This document shows, piece by piece, positions 33,576 to 42,159 of a stretch of DNA of 61,183 nt (its first letter is position 1; each line of letters begins with the position of its first letter). The notes below the pieces were generated by a model. That model was not told the origin of the DNA and did no database searches. It worked only from the letters and a program-made list of their open reading frames with translations. Source of the DNA: Bacteroidota bacterium. GTDB taxonomy: Bacteria; Bacteroidota; Rhodothermia; JANXDC01. The stretch is taken from the NCBI GenBank assembly GCA_025059945.1, contig JANXDC010000011.1:80673-141855 (forward strand). The letters run 5' to 3'. Made by a program: the position numbers and the translations under genes.

Positions 33576-35191
33576 CGCAGCTCTACGCGTATCCCGGCGA
33601 CCTCCCAGCGGGGGCGCAGCCGAATGGGTTCGCTCCACCAGGCGGGCTCAGGGAGGTTATCCCACGGTTGGCCCCCGTCCCAGCGCCCGTTGCCGTTTCG
33701 GTCCGCAAAGGCGAAGATCCGGTATCGGTCCGGCCGCAAACCCGCAAAATGGAACACGGCCGAGCCCACCAAGCGTATTCGCCGAACGGGCTCCGGAATC
33801 CCGGCCGCAAAGAGCCAAAGCTCCACGGGTTGTTCCGGGGCCGCTAGCACCGTTCCGGAGAGCACGGCCTCGTCGTCCGAACGTAGGACCCGATAGGCGC
33901 GCTCGGGCGCTTGCAGGGTATCCTCAAAGCGAACGCGCAGTAAAGCGCCGGCGGGCCAGCCGGCCTGCGGCCGCACCCACCAGATGAGCGCCGGCTGACC
34001 GCAGGTTACGGCCTCGGCCGAGGAGAGCATATACGGGATCGCCTCGGCCTCCGCGTAAAGCCGCAGGGCCCTCCGGAGCGCCTCCGCTTCAAGGGGAAGG
34101 GAGAGCTCTAAGCGCAGGGAATCTGAGGGCAATAGCGCAAGCGTATCAGGGGGCGCTAGCCGCGCCCGGTCTTCTCGGGGGGGAGGAGGGGACCTTAAGT
34201 TGGGGGTGCGAAGAACGCGAAAGCGAACCGAAAGCGACCCCGTTTGGCGTTCGAGGCTATCGCGCATGCCCTCGGCAATGAGCCGGTACGCACCAGGCCG
34301 AAGGGGCTCGGCCAAAAGAAGCCGCGCCGAACGAGGGCCAGCCCGATACCAGCCCGCGATCGACCATCTGGCCTCCGCGCTGTCTAGAAGCGTCCACTCT
34401 GGACAGTTCCCCCGCCAGGGCCCAGAGAAGCGGGCCTCCAGCAGGTGCGTTCCCAAGACCCGGACCTCAGCGAGCCGCAGCGGTCCTGGGTCCGGAGGAT
34501 GTCCCAGCAGGGGTCGCCTTAAGGTATCTGCGGGGAGTCTGATCGGCCCCTGATCTGCCAGGGCGCGCGGCTCTTGTCCATCCGGGCGTCGGTTTCCGTT
34601 GTAGTCCGCATAGGCCAGCACCCAGTAGGAGCCGGGGCTAAGGGAGCGAAACCGAAAGCGCCCATCCGGCCCGGTTTGCGTTATGTAATCGGCTCGAGCG
34701 GGTTCCCTTTGATCGGATTCGATTCGATATAGCCCCACCGTCCACGGTGAAGACGGGGGCTGGCCTGTAGAGGCCAGAAGCACAAGCCCCGACAGCCCGA
34801 GCGTATCCAGTCGGGCACCCGTAGAGAAGGCAAGCTCTATGGGGCGCTCCAGGCGGTTGCCCCTTAGATCCCGCAGTTCTGTGGTCAGGATGAGCACGTA
34901 GGTGCGTTCGGCCTCTAGCCGAGGCAGACGGATGCGCACGCTGCGGCCCGAGATCGCCACCCGAGGCGGCGCAGCCGGGTAGGGCGTAAGCTCCAGGGCG
35001 CGCTCCAGGCTCGCCGGATCGATCCACTCGTCGAACCAAAGCCGAATTTCGGGCCTTAGGACTTTCGTGGCGCCGTTGGCCGGATCGGAGCGCACCAGGC
35101 GGGGGGGCTTTCGGTCCTCCGGCCCGCCCGTAGGGGGGCTTGGAGTAGCGCAGGCGCAGAGAAGAAGAAGTAGCAGCGGCCAACGGCTCAT
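33572..35191 (-). CDS. Large envelope lipoprotein with Ig-like domain
   Basis: 539 residues from the ATG at 35191: lipoprotein signal [14 protein letters not shown] with Cys in the lipobox position, then a proline-rich linker and an SbsA Ig-like domain (PPRLVRSDPANGATKVLRPEIRLWFDEWIDP, then LRDLRGNRLERPIELAFSTGA), as in Bacteroidota Ig-like lipoproteins. Later repeated carboxypeptidase-like blocks (GPDGRFRFRSLSPGSYWVLAYADYNGNRRPDGQEP; RPDRYRIFAFADRNGNGRWDGGQP) contain DxNGNGxxD Ca-binding-like loops. Function unknown; outer-membrane lipoprotein likely. Overlaps the preceding gene by ATGA. Confidence 0.82.
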   Translation of the reverse strand: MSRWPLLLLLLCACATPSPPTGGPEDRKPPRLVRSDPANGATKVLRPEIRLWFDEWIDPASLERALELTPYPAAPPRVAISGRSVRIRLPRLEAERTYVLILTTELRDLRGNRLERPIELAFSTGARLDTLGLSGLVLLASTGQPPSSPWTVGLYRIESDQREPARADYITQTGPDGRFRFRSLSPGSYWVLAYADYNGNRRPDGQEPRALADQGPIRLPADTLRRPLLGHPPDPGPLRLAEVRVLGTHLLEARFSGPWRGNCPEWTLLDSAEARWSIAGWYRAGPRSARLLLAEPLRPGAYRLIAEGMRDSLERQTGSLSVRFRVLRTPNLRSPPPPREDRARLAPPDTLALLPSDSLRLELSLPLEAEALRRALRLYAEAEAIPYMLSSAEAVTCGQPALIWWVRPQAGWPAGALLRVRFEDTLQAPERAYRVLRSDDEAVLSGTVLAAPEQPVELWLFAAGIPEPVRRIRLVGSAVFHFAGLRPDRYRIFAFADRNGNGRWDGGQPWDNLPEPAWWSEPIRLRPRWEVAGIRVELR

Positions 35192-35793
35192 GAACCGGGG
35201 CTGCGCACGGTAAAAAGCAGATACAGCAGCGCCGCGGTGGAGGCGGCCAAAAACAGGGGCTGCGCGTAGCGCTCCCACCAAGCCGCGCTGGCCTGCTGCT
35301 CTACGCGTCCCGGCCAGCCCTCCGGCAGGGGCTCTGGGCGCGCGCTGCGGGGCAAGGTATCGAGCGAAGTCGCGGCACACCGACCGGCCCGCAACACAAG
35401 GGCTTCAGGTCCCAAGATACGATATGTGAGCTCCATAGCGGCGCTGCGCTCCAGACCGCGGCGCAAGCGGCGATAGCGCACTCGCACCTCTACGTTGATC
35501 ACCTCCAGCAGCGGCGGATCTGTGGAGGCCCGCACCCGCCATCCGGCTTGCGTTAGTCCATGGATCCAGCCGGGATAGGCGCTCAACGGCAGCAGGCGGT
35601 CCTGCAGGCTCACGGCGAAAAGCGAGTCGGGGCGCCTGATCTGGGCCGCGCACTCCGCCAGAAGCTCCAATAACCGCGTCTCAAGAGCCGGTTGCGCCCA
35701 CGCTCCGCCGAGGGCCACCGCGCTAAGCGCCAGGCCGGCCAGACTGCGCCGCATGAGCCTCCGAAGCGGTCCAGCCGGCCTCGGATCACGCAT
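35188..35793 (-). CDS. Secreted/membrane protein of unknown function
   Basis: 201 residues with an N-terminal signal ([20 protein letters not shown]) and one C-terminal membrane span ([18 protein letters not shown]). The middle part is rich in Arg and Leu with a beta pattern ([31 protein letters not shown]). I do not recognise it. It overlaps gdh by eight bases upstream and the Ig-like lipoprotein downstream by four (ATGA), so the three are one unit. A periplasmic domain anchored at its C-terminus is the simplest reading. Confidence 0.75.
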   Translation of the reverse strand: MRDPRPAGPLRRLMRRSLAGLALSAVALGGAWAQPALETRLLELLAECAAQIRRPDSLFAVSLQDRLLPLSAYPGWIHGLTQAGWRVRASTDPPLLEVINVEVRVRYRRLRRGLERSAAMELTYRILGPEALVLRAGRCAATSLDTLPRSARPEPLPEGWPGRVEQQASAAWWERYAQPLFLAASTAALLYLLFTVRSPGS

Positions 35794-37126
35794 AAATGCC
35801 GCGTAACTTCAAGGTGGTGGCGACCTTGTCCACGGCCAGCACGTAGGCGCCGATGCGAAGGGATACGTTGTACCGCTGGGCGGTATCGAAGACCTTCTCG
35901 AAGGCGTTCCGCATGGCGCGGTTAAGGCGCCTGTTTACGCGCTCCTCGGACCAGAAGTACCCCTGCCGGTCTTGGACCCATTCGAAATAAGAGACCGTCA
36001 CGCCGCCGGCGTTGGCCAGGATGTCGGGCACGACCATAGTGCCCTTTTCGTTCAAGATGGGGTCGGCGCTGGCCGTGGTGGGGCCGTTGGCCCCCTCGAC
36101 GATAAGCTTAGCCCGAACCCGCTGAGCAATGGAGGCCGTGATCTGATCCTCACGCGCGGCCGGAATGAGCACCTCCACATCGAGCGTGAGCAGCTCTTCG
36201 TTTGTAATCCGCTCCCCGCCCGAAAAGCCCTCAAGGGTGCGGTTGCGCTGCACGTATTCGATGGCGGCCGGAATGTCGATGCCGTGTTCGTTGTAGTAGC
36301 CGCCCGTGATGTCGCTAATGGCCACAACGCGGCAACCCTGCTGGTGCAACAGCAGAGCCGACACGGAGCCCACGTTGCCGAATCCCTGCACGGCGACCCG
36401 ACTCTGATGGGGCCGCAGGCCGAGCTTTTCCATCGCCGCCAGCGTCACGGTCATGACCCCGCGTCCTGTGGCTTCCCGACGCCCACGGGACCCGCCCAGC
36501 ACAAGGGGTTTGCCCGTGACCACGGCCGTCACCGTGCGCCGCGCGTGCATGGAGTACGTGTCCATGATCCAGGCCATGATCTGCTCGTTGGTGTTCAGAT
36601 CCGGCGCCGGGATGTCCGTATCGGGACCGAACACGTCGATTAGGTTGGCCGTGTAGCGGCGCGTAAGCCGTTCGATTTCGCCCGGGCTCATTTGAGCGGG
36701 ATCGCACTTAACCGCGCCCTTGGCCCCCCCGAACGGGATATCCATGACGGCGCATTTCCAGGTCATCCAGGCGGCCAAGGCCTTGACTTCGTCCAGCGTC
36801 ACATCCGGCGCGTAGCGGATTCCGCCCTTTGAGGGACCCAGGATTTCGCTGTGGATGACCCGGTAGCCTTCGAAAACCTGGATGGAGCCGTCGTCCATGA
36901 TGACGGGCACGGCCGTGATGACGATCTTGGTGGGTGTTTTGAGGAACTCGTAGATGCCGGGGTCCAAGTTCAGGATCTGGGCCGCGATGTCGAAACGGCG
37001 CATCATGGACTCAAACGGATTTTCGCGATCCAGGGGCGGCCCCGGTTCCTGATAGATCGCGGGTTTGTAGACGTCGTGTGCGGCCATAGGCTGCTGTGAT
37101 GCTCCGTGGTGGCTCGAAGCGGCCAT
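35786..37126 (-). CDS. gdh: Glutamate dehydrogenase (Glu/Leu/Phe/Val family)
   Basis: 446 residues (or 433 from a second Met at 37087). Interconverts glutamate and 2-oxoglutarate with ammonia. Motifs: [41 protein letters not shown] with the catalytic lysines, [19 protein letters not shown], the Rossmann motif [11 protein letters not shown], and [19 protein letters not shown] or NADP preference cannot be read reliably. It heads a unit with two envelope protein genes, an unusual partnership with no obvious functional logic. Confidence 0.95.
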   Translation of the reverse strand: MAASSHHGASQQPMAAHDVYKPAIYQEPGPPLDRENPFESMMRRFDIAAQILNLDPGIYEFLKTPTKIVITAVPVIMDDGSIQVFEGYRVIHSEILGPSKGGIRYAPDVTLDEVKALAAWMTWKCAVMDIPFGGAKGAVKCDPAQMSPGEIERLTRRYTANLIDVFGPDTDIPAPDLNTNEQIMAWIMDTYSMHARRTVTAVVTGKPLVLGGSRGRREATGRGVMTVTLAAMEKLGLRPHQSRVAVQGFGNVGSVSALLLHQQGCRVVAISDITGGYYNEHGIDIPAAIEYVQRNRTLEGFSGGERITNEELLTLDVEVLIPAAREDQITASIAQRVRAKLIVEGANGPTTASADPILNEKGTMVVPDILANAGGVTVSYFEWVQDRQGYFWSEERVNRRLNRAMRNAFEKVFDTAQRYNVSLRIGAYVLAVDKVATTLKLRGIYA

Positions 37127-37223
37127 CTTTCCCCCTATACTGGCACGCTCGCCCTTGTAGCTTGCGATCGCCTGATTTGCGCGCTACTGTCGGGCCTCCC
37201 AAGAGGCATGCTAAAAGCGCCGG
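37127..37223. other. Intergenic gap without a gene
   Basis: 97 bases between gdh and the 29-residue basic protein gene. It contains a short GCCTC/GAGGC hairpin near 37193-37206 on either strand but no T-run, so it is not a convincing terminator. No TAnnTTTG box is visible. Confidence 0.5.
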
Positions 37224-37313
37224 CTACTTCTTTTTGTGGCGCATCTTGCGGAGGCGCTTTTTGCGTTTGTGGGTGTTGATCTTCTTGCGTTTGCGTTTGC
37301 GTCCACAGGGCAT
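37224..37313 (-). CDS. 29-residue AURKAIP1/COX24-type basic protein
   Basis: Too short for normal gene calling. The frame from ATG at 37313 reads MPCGRKRKRKKINTHKRKKR followed by nine more residues ending in KKK and TAG. This is the compact, Lys/Arg-rich pattern of the AURKAIP1/COX24 domain, related to mitochondrial ribosomal protein mS38 and bacterial bS22, present in many Bacteroidota. AGGAG lies upstream at normal distance (near 37322-37326). Ribosome association is inferred from the family. It starts 11 bases after the TPR gene. Confidence 0.82.
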   Translation of the reverse strand: MPCGRKRKRKKINTHKRKKRLRKMRHKKK

Positions 37314-37324
37314 CTGCGGTTCTC

Positions 37325-38314
37325 CTATTCCTCGGTGCGGGTTTGCTGGCGGGCGAGGGCCTGGCGGCGCAGCAGCTGGGCTTGTTCATGCAGCGGCGAA
37401 CCGCTCGCAACGCGGGCAAGGACCTTGTCGAAGGCCTCGATAGCCTGGGCGAAGCGGCCGATTTGCATGCGCAGCAGGCCCAGCAGGAGGTTGGCCCGTG
37501 GATGTAGGGAGTCGCTGCGCAGCACGGCGTTGAGCTCCTCTACAGCCCGCATAGGCTCTTGGGAGCTCTGCGCGTAGCAAAAAGCCATATCTACTCGGAT
37601 GTCCAGGTTGTCGGGGTCCAGTTTTAGCGCTTCCCGATAGGCGCCCACAGCGCGTTCCAGTATCGCTTCCCGGATCCCCGGTTCGGATTGTCGCAGCATC
37701 CAATCCGTGTACAGATCCCCGATCTGTCGCCAGAGGTCCACCGATGGCTGCTCCTGGGCCAGACGAGTCAGGATGGTCGCGGCGCGGTCCGGTTGTCCGG
37801 CCTCCTGATAGGCATGGGCCAGCTCATGAGCCAGGCGTCGACGCTCCTGCGGATCCCGGGCCCGGCTGAGGGCCTCTTGTAGCTCCGCCAGCCGTGCTTG
37901 TTGGGATGCGCTCATCTTCGGGACCTGGGAGGGAATCGTGGTGCTATCGAGGAGGGATGCGTTTGGGCCGGATGGGGGCCGGATCCCCGCAGGACCGCTC
38001 GCCACAAGCAGGCCGAACAGGGCGCCGGCCGCTATCACCGTACCCCACTGGGTGCGCCGCAGGCGCTGCGGATCGGGCTTGGCCTCTCGGTCATGGCCGT
38101 TGAAGGGATTGCCGCAGTGCATGCAGTAACGGGCCCCAGCTGGGGACAGAGCCCGGCATCGTGGGCATGCGACCGCTTCTGCGGATGCGGCCCCGCCCTG
38201 CTGGCCCACCCGGTCGGGTTCTTCGTCTCGGTAGCCGCAACTTGGACAATCAAGCGAGGGGATGTAGAGAGCCCCGCAGGAAGGACACGGCGTATGGACA
38301 TGCGATGCGGCCAT
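37325..38314 (-). CDS. Zinc-ribbon and TPR-repeat membrane protein
   Basis: 329 residues from the Met at 38314 (38326 is an alternative; a start at 38353 would lie upstream of the predicted transcription start). Two N-terminal zinc ribbons: CPSCGALYIPSLDCPSCG, then CPRCRALSPAGARYCMHCG. One membrane helix (VIAAGALFGLLVASGPAG) and a C-terminal set of TPR-like helices (PDNLDIRVDMAFCYAQ, HPRANLLLGLLRMQIGRFAQAIEAF). Such proteins are thought to scaffold envelope or quality-control complexes. It is followed by the AURKAIP1-type gene. Confidence 0.85.
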   Translation of the reverse strand: MAASHVHTPCPSCGALYIPSLDCPSCGYRDEEPDRVGQQGGAASAEAVACPRCRALSPAGARYCMHCGNPFNGHDREAKPDPQRLRRTQWGTVIAAGALFGLLVASGPAGIRPPSGPNASLLDSTTIPSQVPKMSASQQARLAELQEALSRARDPQERRRLAHELAHAYQEAGQPDRAATILTRLAQEQPSVDLWRQIGDLYTDWMLRQSEPGIREAILERAVGAYREALKLDPDNLDIRVDMAFCYAQSSQEPMRAVEELNAVLRSDSLHPRANLLLGLLRMQIGRFAQAIEAFDKVLARVASGSPLHEQAQLLRRQALARQQTRTEE

Positions 38315-38350
38315 GCAGAAAAACATCCTGCCTTGAGAGGCAGGAGCATA

Positions 38351-38382
38351 CAAAGGTATGCCCTAAGCGAACTGGAAGGCAA
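38351..38382 (-). promoter_or_regulatory. Promoter of the zinc-ribbon/TPR gene
   Basis: Minus-strand TTG (plus-strand 38380-38382), 21 bases, then TACCTTTG (38351-38358): a full -33/-7 Bacteroidota promoter in the gap after the DUF4293 gene. Transcription would begin near 38348, leaving 22 or 34 bases before the two candidate start codons and excluding the longest open frame. Confidence 0.78.
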
Positions 38383-38395
38383 CGGAAGAAGGCCT

Positions 38396-38803
38396 TTAGC
38401 GCAGCCGATGCGTGCGCTGTAGGGCCTGCTCGTCTCGCCAGATAGCCCGCCGCGCCGCGCTCAGGAGCAGATAGCCCATGATGGGCAGTATCCCCACTCC
38501 GAACGCGGCCAGGGGCCGTAGGCGATACAGCTCAAGGTTGAAGATGAGCGCAAGCGAAAGCCCGGCGGCCCCAGCAGTCAGAATAGCGGCCAAGCGCACG
38601 AGCGCCATCTGCAGGCGACGGTTTCGAAACACGCCGATCGCCGCGGAAGCTAGCAGCAAGGCCCCCGTAGGAAGCCCCCACCAGAGCCACCCTATCCAGG
38701 GAAGCGCCCGCAGCGCAGGGGCTAGGACGGGCGCAAAAGACAGTAAAGTGAGCAGGCATAGGTTCGCCACCAGCAGATATAGGGTTTGCACGCGCTGCCA
38801 CAT
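38396..38803 (-). CDS. DUF4293-family small membrane protein
   Basis: 135 residues with four membrane spans. The N-terminus MWQRVQTLYLLVANLCLLTLLSF is the family signature (usually MIQRVQTLYLLLA) and the C-terminal arm is short and basic (RAIWRDEQALQRTHRLR). DUF4293 is common in Bacteroidota, of unknown function. It starts 19 bases after the isocitrate dehydrogenase gene and is probably cotranscribed with it. Confidence 0.82.
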   Translation of the reverse strand: MWQRVQTLYLLVANLCLLTLLSFAPVLAPALRALPWIGWLWWGLPTGALLLASAAIGVFRNRRLQMALVRLAAILTAGAAGLSLALIFNLELYRLRPLAAFGVGILPIMGYLLLSAARRAIWRDEQALQRTHRLR

Positions 38804-38822
38804 CGCATGACCCTCTTAGCGC

Positions 38823-39833
38823 CTACTCCTGTACGCGTTGGGCGATGGCCTCGGCAAATTCGCTTGTGCTGGCCGTTCCCCCCAGATCAGGGGTGCGCAC
38901 CCGGCCTTCCTGCAGGACGGCGTACAGGGCGTTTCGGATGCGTTCGGCCACCTCCGTCTGGTTCAGGTGCTCAAGCATCATCACGGCCGAAAGCAGAAGC
39001 GCCGTGGGGTTGGCCCGATTCTGTCCGGCGATGTCCGGAGCGGATCCATGCACGGCCTCGAAAATGGCCACCTCATCCCCGATGTTCGCTCCGGGCACCA
39101 CACCCAGACCCCCCACCAGACCGGCGCAGAGGTCCGAAAGAATATCGCCGAAAAGATTCGTGGTCACGATGCAATCGAAGGCCTCTGGCCGCCGGACCAG
39201 CTCCATGCACAAGCTGTCGATGATCTTCTCCTCAAAGGCGATGTCCGGATAGTCGGCTGCGATCTGACGGCCGACCTCCAGGAAAAGACCCGAGGTTTTT
39301 TTCAAGATGTTCGCCTTGTGGGCCAAGGTGACTTTGCGCCGACCATGGCGGCGCGCGTATTCGAAGGCGAAGCGTAGGATCCGCTCCGACCCGCGCCGGG
39401 AGATGCGGGCTATAGCGTCAGCCAGCTCAAGACGCTCATCGTAATATTCGATCCCTGCGTACAGCCCCTCAGTGTTTTCGCGGAAAATCAGGATATCGAC
39501 TTCGGGAAACGGTGTCGGTACGCCCGGTAGCGTCCGATTCGGCCGTACGTTCGCATACAAGTCGAAGGTCTGCCGCAGGGTCACGTTGACACTGCGAAAA
39601 CCCGTTCCGATGGGCGTCGTAACCGGCCCCTTTAGCGCGATCCGGTTGCGCCGGATCGACTCCAGAACCGACTCCGGAAGCGGACTGCCGTGCGTCTCTA
39701 AGCAGGAGGCGCCGGCCTGCTGCCATTCCCATTCAACGTCCGCACGGGCCGCCTCCAGCACCCGCAGGACGGCCTGTGTGATCTCGGGGCCGATACCGTC
39801 GCCCGGAATGAGGGTGACACGGTGAAGCGCCAT
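38823..39833 (-). CDS. icd: NAD-type isocitrate dehydrogenase
   Basis: 336 residues from the ATG at 39833; the open frame runs further upstream, but the promoter box at 39855 fixes this start. It belongs to the isocitrate/isopropylmalate dehydrogenase family: VTLIPGDGIGPEITQAVL, SVNVTLRQTFDLYANVRPNRTLPG, DILIFRENTEGLYAGIEY, LAHKANILKKTSGLFLE, NLFGDILSDLCAGLVGGLGVVPGANIG, FEAVHGSAPDIAGQNRANP. SVNVTLRQTFDLYANVRP, with the Ser/Asn substrate loop, favours isocitrate over isopropylmalate, and the short length matches the NAD-dependent group. Supplies 2-oxoglutarate for gdh and KorAB. Confidence 0.88.
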   Translation of the reverse strand: MALHRVTLIPGDGIGPEITQAVLRVLEAARADVEWEWQQAGASCLETHGSPLPESVLESIRRNRIALKGPVTTPIGTGFRSVNVTLRQTFDLYANVRPNRTLPGVPTPFPEVDILIFRENTEGLYAGIEYYDERLELADAIARISRRGSERILRFAFEYARRHGRRKVTLAHKANILKKTSGLFLEVGRQIAADYPDIAFEEKIIDSLCMELVRRPEAFDCIVTTNLFGDILSDLCAGLVGGLGVVPGANIGDEVAIFEAVHGSAPDIAGQNRANPTALLLSAVMMLEHLNQTEVAERIRNALYAVLQEGRVRTPDLGGTASTSEFAEAIAQRVQE

Positions 39834-39854
39834 GGCCGAGAACCGCAAACGGCG

Positions 39855-39862
39855 CAAAGATA
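39855..39862 (-). promoter_or_regulatory. -7 box for icd-DUF4293
   Basis: Minus-strand TATCTTTG exactly fits TAnnTTTG. Transcription would start near 39852, 19 bases before the icd ATG. No good -33 element is visible. Confidence 0.62.
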
Positions 39863-39886
39863 CACCAAGCCGGGTGGGCTTGGGAA

Positions 39887-40960
39887 CTACCCCTGGTGCG
39901 GCAACCAGCGGTCTATCGGGTGCTGACTCCGGAAAATCCGATACCAAGCCTGGACTTGCTCTGGGGAGGCCTGTTCGACCAGCGTAGCCCAAGAGCGCTC
40001 TAGGTAAAAGCGCAGCACATAGTGTGCAATCTGCGCCCGGTCCCAGAGTGCAACCCAAGCCCTCCACCAAGATCGACCGTCTGGACAGAACAGGAGCGCG
40101 GTCGTTTGCTCAATTAGGGCCAGGAGTACCTCCTCGATCCGTCGCTCATGGCCTTCGAGCAGGGCTCTCCCGTTTCGAAAGCCCCTCAGGGCGTCGTAGC
40201 CGGACTCCCAGGCGGTGTGGTTGGCCAAGAAGACCCAACGTAGGGCTTCTCGTAGCGCCCGCAACTCCTGCTGCGCGTAGGATATGTCCCGATACAAGAG
40301 ACCTACTTGGAAGCGGAAGAAGCTTTCCAGAGCCTCCCGACGGATCCAACGCTGCAACTCTGTGCTGTCCGTGGGAGGAGGCCGCCACCAGGGGACTTCG
40401 CTCGGGCGGAGTGTCTTCGGTATGGGGGCGGCGGGGGGCCGCTCAGGCGTCCAGGTGAGGGCAGGAAGCGCAAGCTCGGCTAAATCGGCCTCCATCTGGG
40501 CGCTGATGAAATCCCGCTCTGTCTCGTGTAGGTGCGCCTCTAACGCAGGGAGGACGTGGTGGTTGAGGCGCAGGAAATGATGCTCCAAGTAGTCCCGGAA
40601 GGCCGACAGATCGGCAAAATAGGCGCACAGGAAACGGCTCCGGTGGGGTTCCTCTTGGGGTAGGAGCTCCAATTTGCGGTCGAAAACGGCCAGATTGGCC
40701 GTGCTCACCTGTACTTCGTTCTGGAAGTAGGCAAGCTGGCCGCCCGCTCGGGGCCGCGTTCGTTCGGCGTACGGGGGAAGCAGCCAATTAGCTTCTACGT
40801 AGAACCAGCGCACCAGATAGGCGCGGAAGCTCTCGTAGCTCAGGCGCGCCCATTCGGGTTCACCCAAGGCCAGCAGAGCTTGATGTGCGGCTAGTCCATC
40901 CCATAGGCGCTCTTGGTGAACCTCCGTAAGGGCTTTTATCCGGTCGCCGTCCGGTCCCAT
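39887..40960 (-). CDS. Protein of unknown function, hemerythrin-like helical pattern
   Basis: 357 residues, almost entirely helical, without signal or membrane span. I do not recognise a family with confidence. Two segments share a His/Glu spacing like that of hemerythrin-type metal sites: one near residue 50 (RWFYVEANWLLPPYAER) and one near 130 (LEHHFLRLNHHVLPALEAHLHETE). A Pro-rich linker (TPERPPAAPIPKTLRPSEVP) divides it into two halves. It overlaps the GT4 gene by 25 bases and is the last gene of the exopolysaccharide run. A metal-binding or regulatory role is speculative. Confidence 0.75.
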   Translation of the reverse strand: MGPDGDRIKALTEVHQERLWDGLAAHQALLALGEPEWARLSYESFRAYLVRWFYVEANWLLPPYAERTRPRAGGQLAYFQNEVQVSTANLAVFDRKLELLPQEEPHRSRFLCAYFADLSAFRDYLEHHFLRLNHHVLPALEAHLHETERDFISAQMEADLAELALPALTWTPERPPAAPIPKTLRPSEVPWWRPPPTDSTELQRWIRREALESFFRFQVGLLYRDISYAQQELRALREALRWVFLANHTAWESGYDALRGFRNGRALLEGHERRIEEVLLALIEQTTALLFCPDGRSWWRAWVALWDRAQIAHYVLRFYLERSWATLVEQASPEQVQAWYRIFRSQHPIDRWLPHQG

Positions 40961-42159
40961 CTTTGCGACGTCTGTATCGTGACGGCCGTCGATGGGGGAA
41001 ACTCTGCGGAAGAGGGGGGCTCCCAGCGACGGCTCACCTCCCGGTAGAGCAGCATCATTAGCCCAGCGAAGAGCAGCTCATCTTGGGCCTGCACGAGCCT
41101 CAAGTTGTGTTGTCCGTATTGCTCCAGGAGCTCTGGATGACGCAGAAGCTCCAGGAGCGCCTCCGCTAAGGCTTGGGGGTCGTCCACGGGCACGAGGATT
41201 CCGTTGTAGTTCGGATGCAGGATGTCCGGCACCCCGCCTACGGGTGTGGCCACGATGGCCATGCCTGCGGCCATGGCCTCCAGAAGCACCACAGGCAAGC
41301 CCTCGGCGCGGGAGGGCAAAATGAGTACGTGATGAGATCGAAACGCGGCTCGTTTGCGTTCCCCTGTAATCCAACCCAGATCCGCGCACCAATCGGCCAA
41401 CCCCATGTCTCGAATTCTTTGTCTGTACTCATTCGATAAGGCTGCTAGGCTAAATCGAATCGGCGCATTCTGGTTTTTAAGCAGCTTGATCGCGCGCAGC
41501 AGCGCGTCGATGCCCTTGCGGGGCAGCTCATGGCCGCCGACGAACAGGACGCGCAGGGGGGGCACGGGGGGACGCTCTTCAGGCACGGGTGCGAAGGCCC
41601 CCACGGAGATGCACGGAGGGGCAAGCAACACGTGCCGGTACCCTCGACGCTGCAGGTTTTCGTAGTCTCGCTCCAAGAGCACCGCAAAGCGGTCCACGCT
41701 CTCAATGACGCGCCAGACCAAGGGTTTTAGCAGGCGCAGTTCCGCCCGGTAGTAGGCTTCGAAGTCGTAGTGGAAGTGGAAGATGACGGGAAAGCCCTCC
41801 CGTTTGGCCATCCAAGCATAGAGCGCCGACTCCCAGAAGGGGGCAAACGGGGGCGCATGGATGTGCACCACGTCCGGTCTCACCTGCCGAAGCACTCCCG
41901 GGAAGGCCACCAGATGCTGCAGCGTAACCCAGGCTCCCTGTACAAACCGGCCCAGCCCGTCGCTAAAGAGCGCTCGGTAGCTTGGATCCCCTGTTCCGCG
42001 TTTTTTAGGCGGGCGACTGGTGTTGAAGGGCACAAGATCGACCCACTCGGCCAGCGGCCCCTGAGTCATGCGCAGCAGTATAGAGGTGATACCCCCTACG
42101 GTGGGAGGGAAAAGGCCCACTAGGAGCACACGGAGGCGATCGCGCTGGGGTTGTACCAT
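40936..42159 (-). CDS. Family 4 glycosyltransferase (exopolysaccharide)
   Basis: 407 residues of GT4/GT-B fold: LFPPTVGGITSILLR, DVVHIHAPPFAPFWES, HFHYDFEAYYRAEL, VLFVGGHELPRKGIDALL, and the catalytic C-terminal motif EGLPVVLLEAMAAGMAIVATPVGGVPDIL. The enzyme retains the anomeric configuration of the donor sugar. It overlaps the upstream GT4 gene by 40 bases and the downstream unknown gene by 25. The donor and acceptor sugars cannot be predicted. Confidence 0.9.
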   Translation of the reverse strand: MVQPQRDRLRVLLVGLFPPTVGGITSILLRMTQGPLAEWVDLVPFNTSRPPKKRGTGDPSYRALFSDGLGRFVQGAWVTLQHLVAFPGVLRQVRPDVVHIHAPPFAPFWESALYAWMAKREGFPVIFHFHYDFEAYYRAELRLLKPLVWRVIESVDRFAVLLERDYENLQRRGYRHVLLAPPCISVGAFAPVPEERPPVPPLRVLFVGGHELPRKGIDALLRAIKLLKNQNAPIRFSLAALSNEYRQRIRDMGLADWCADLGWITGERKRAAFRSHHVLILPSRAEGLPVVLLEAMAAGMAIVATPVGGVPDILHPNYNGILVPVDDPQALAEALLELLRHPELLEQYGQHNLRLVQAQDELLFAGLMMLLYREVSRRWEPPSSAEFPPSTAVTIQTSQRWDRTATG

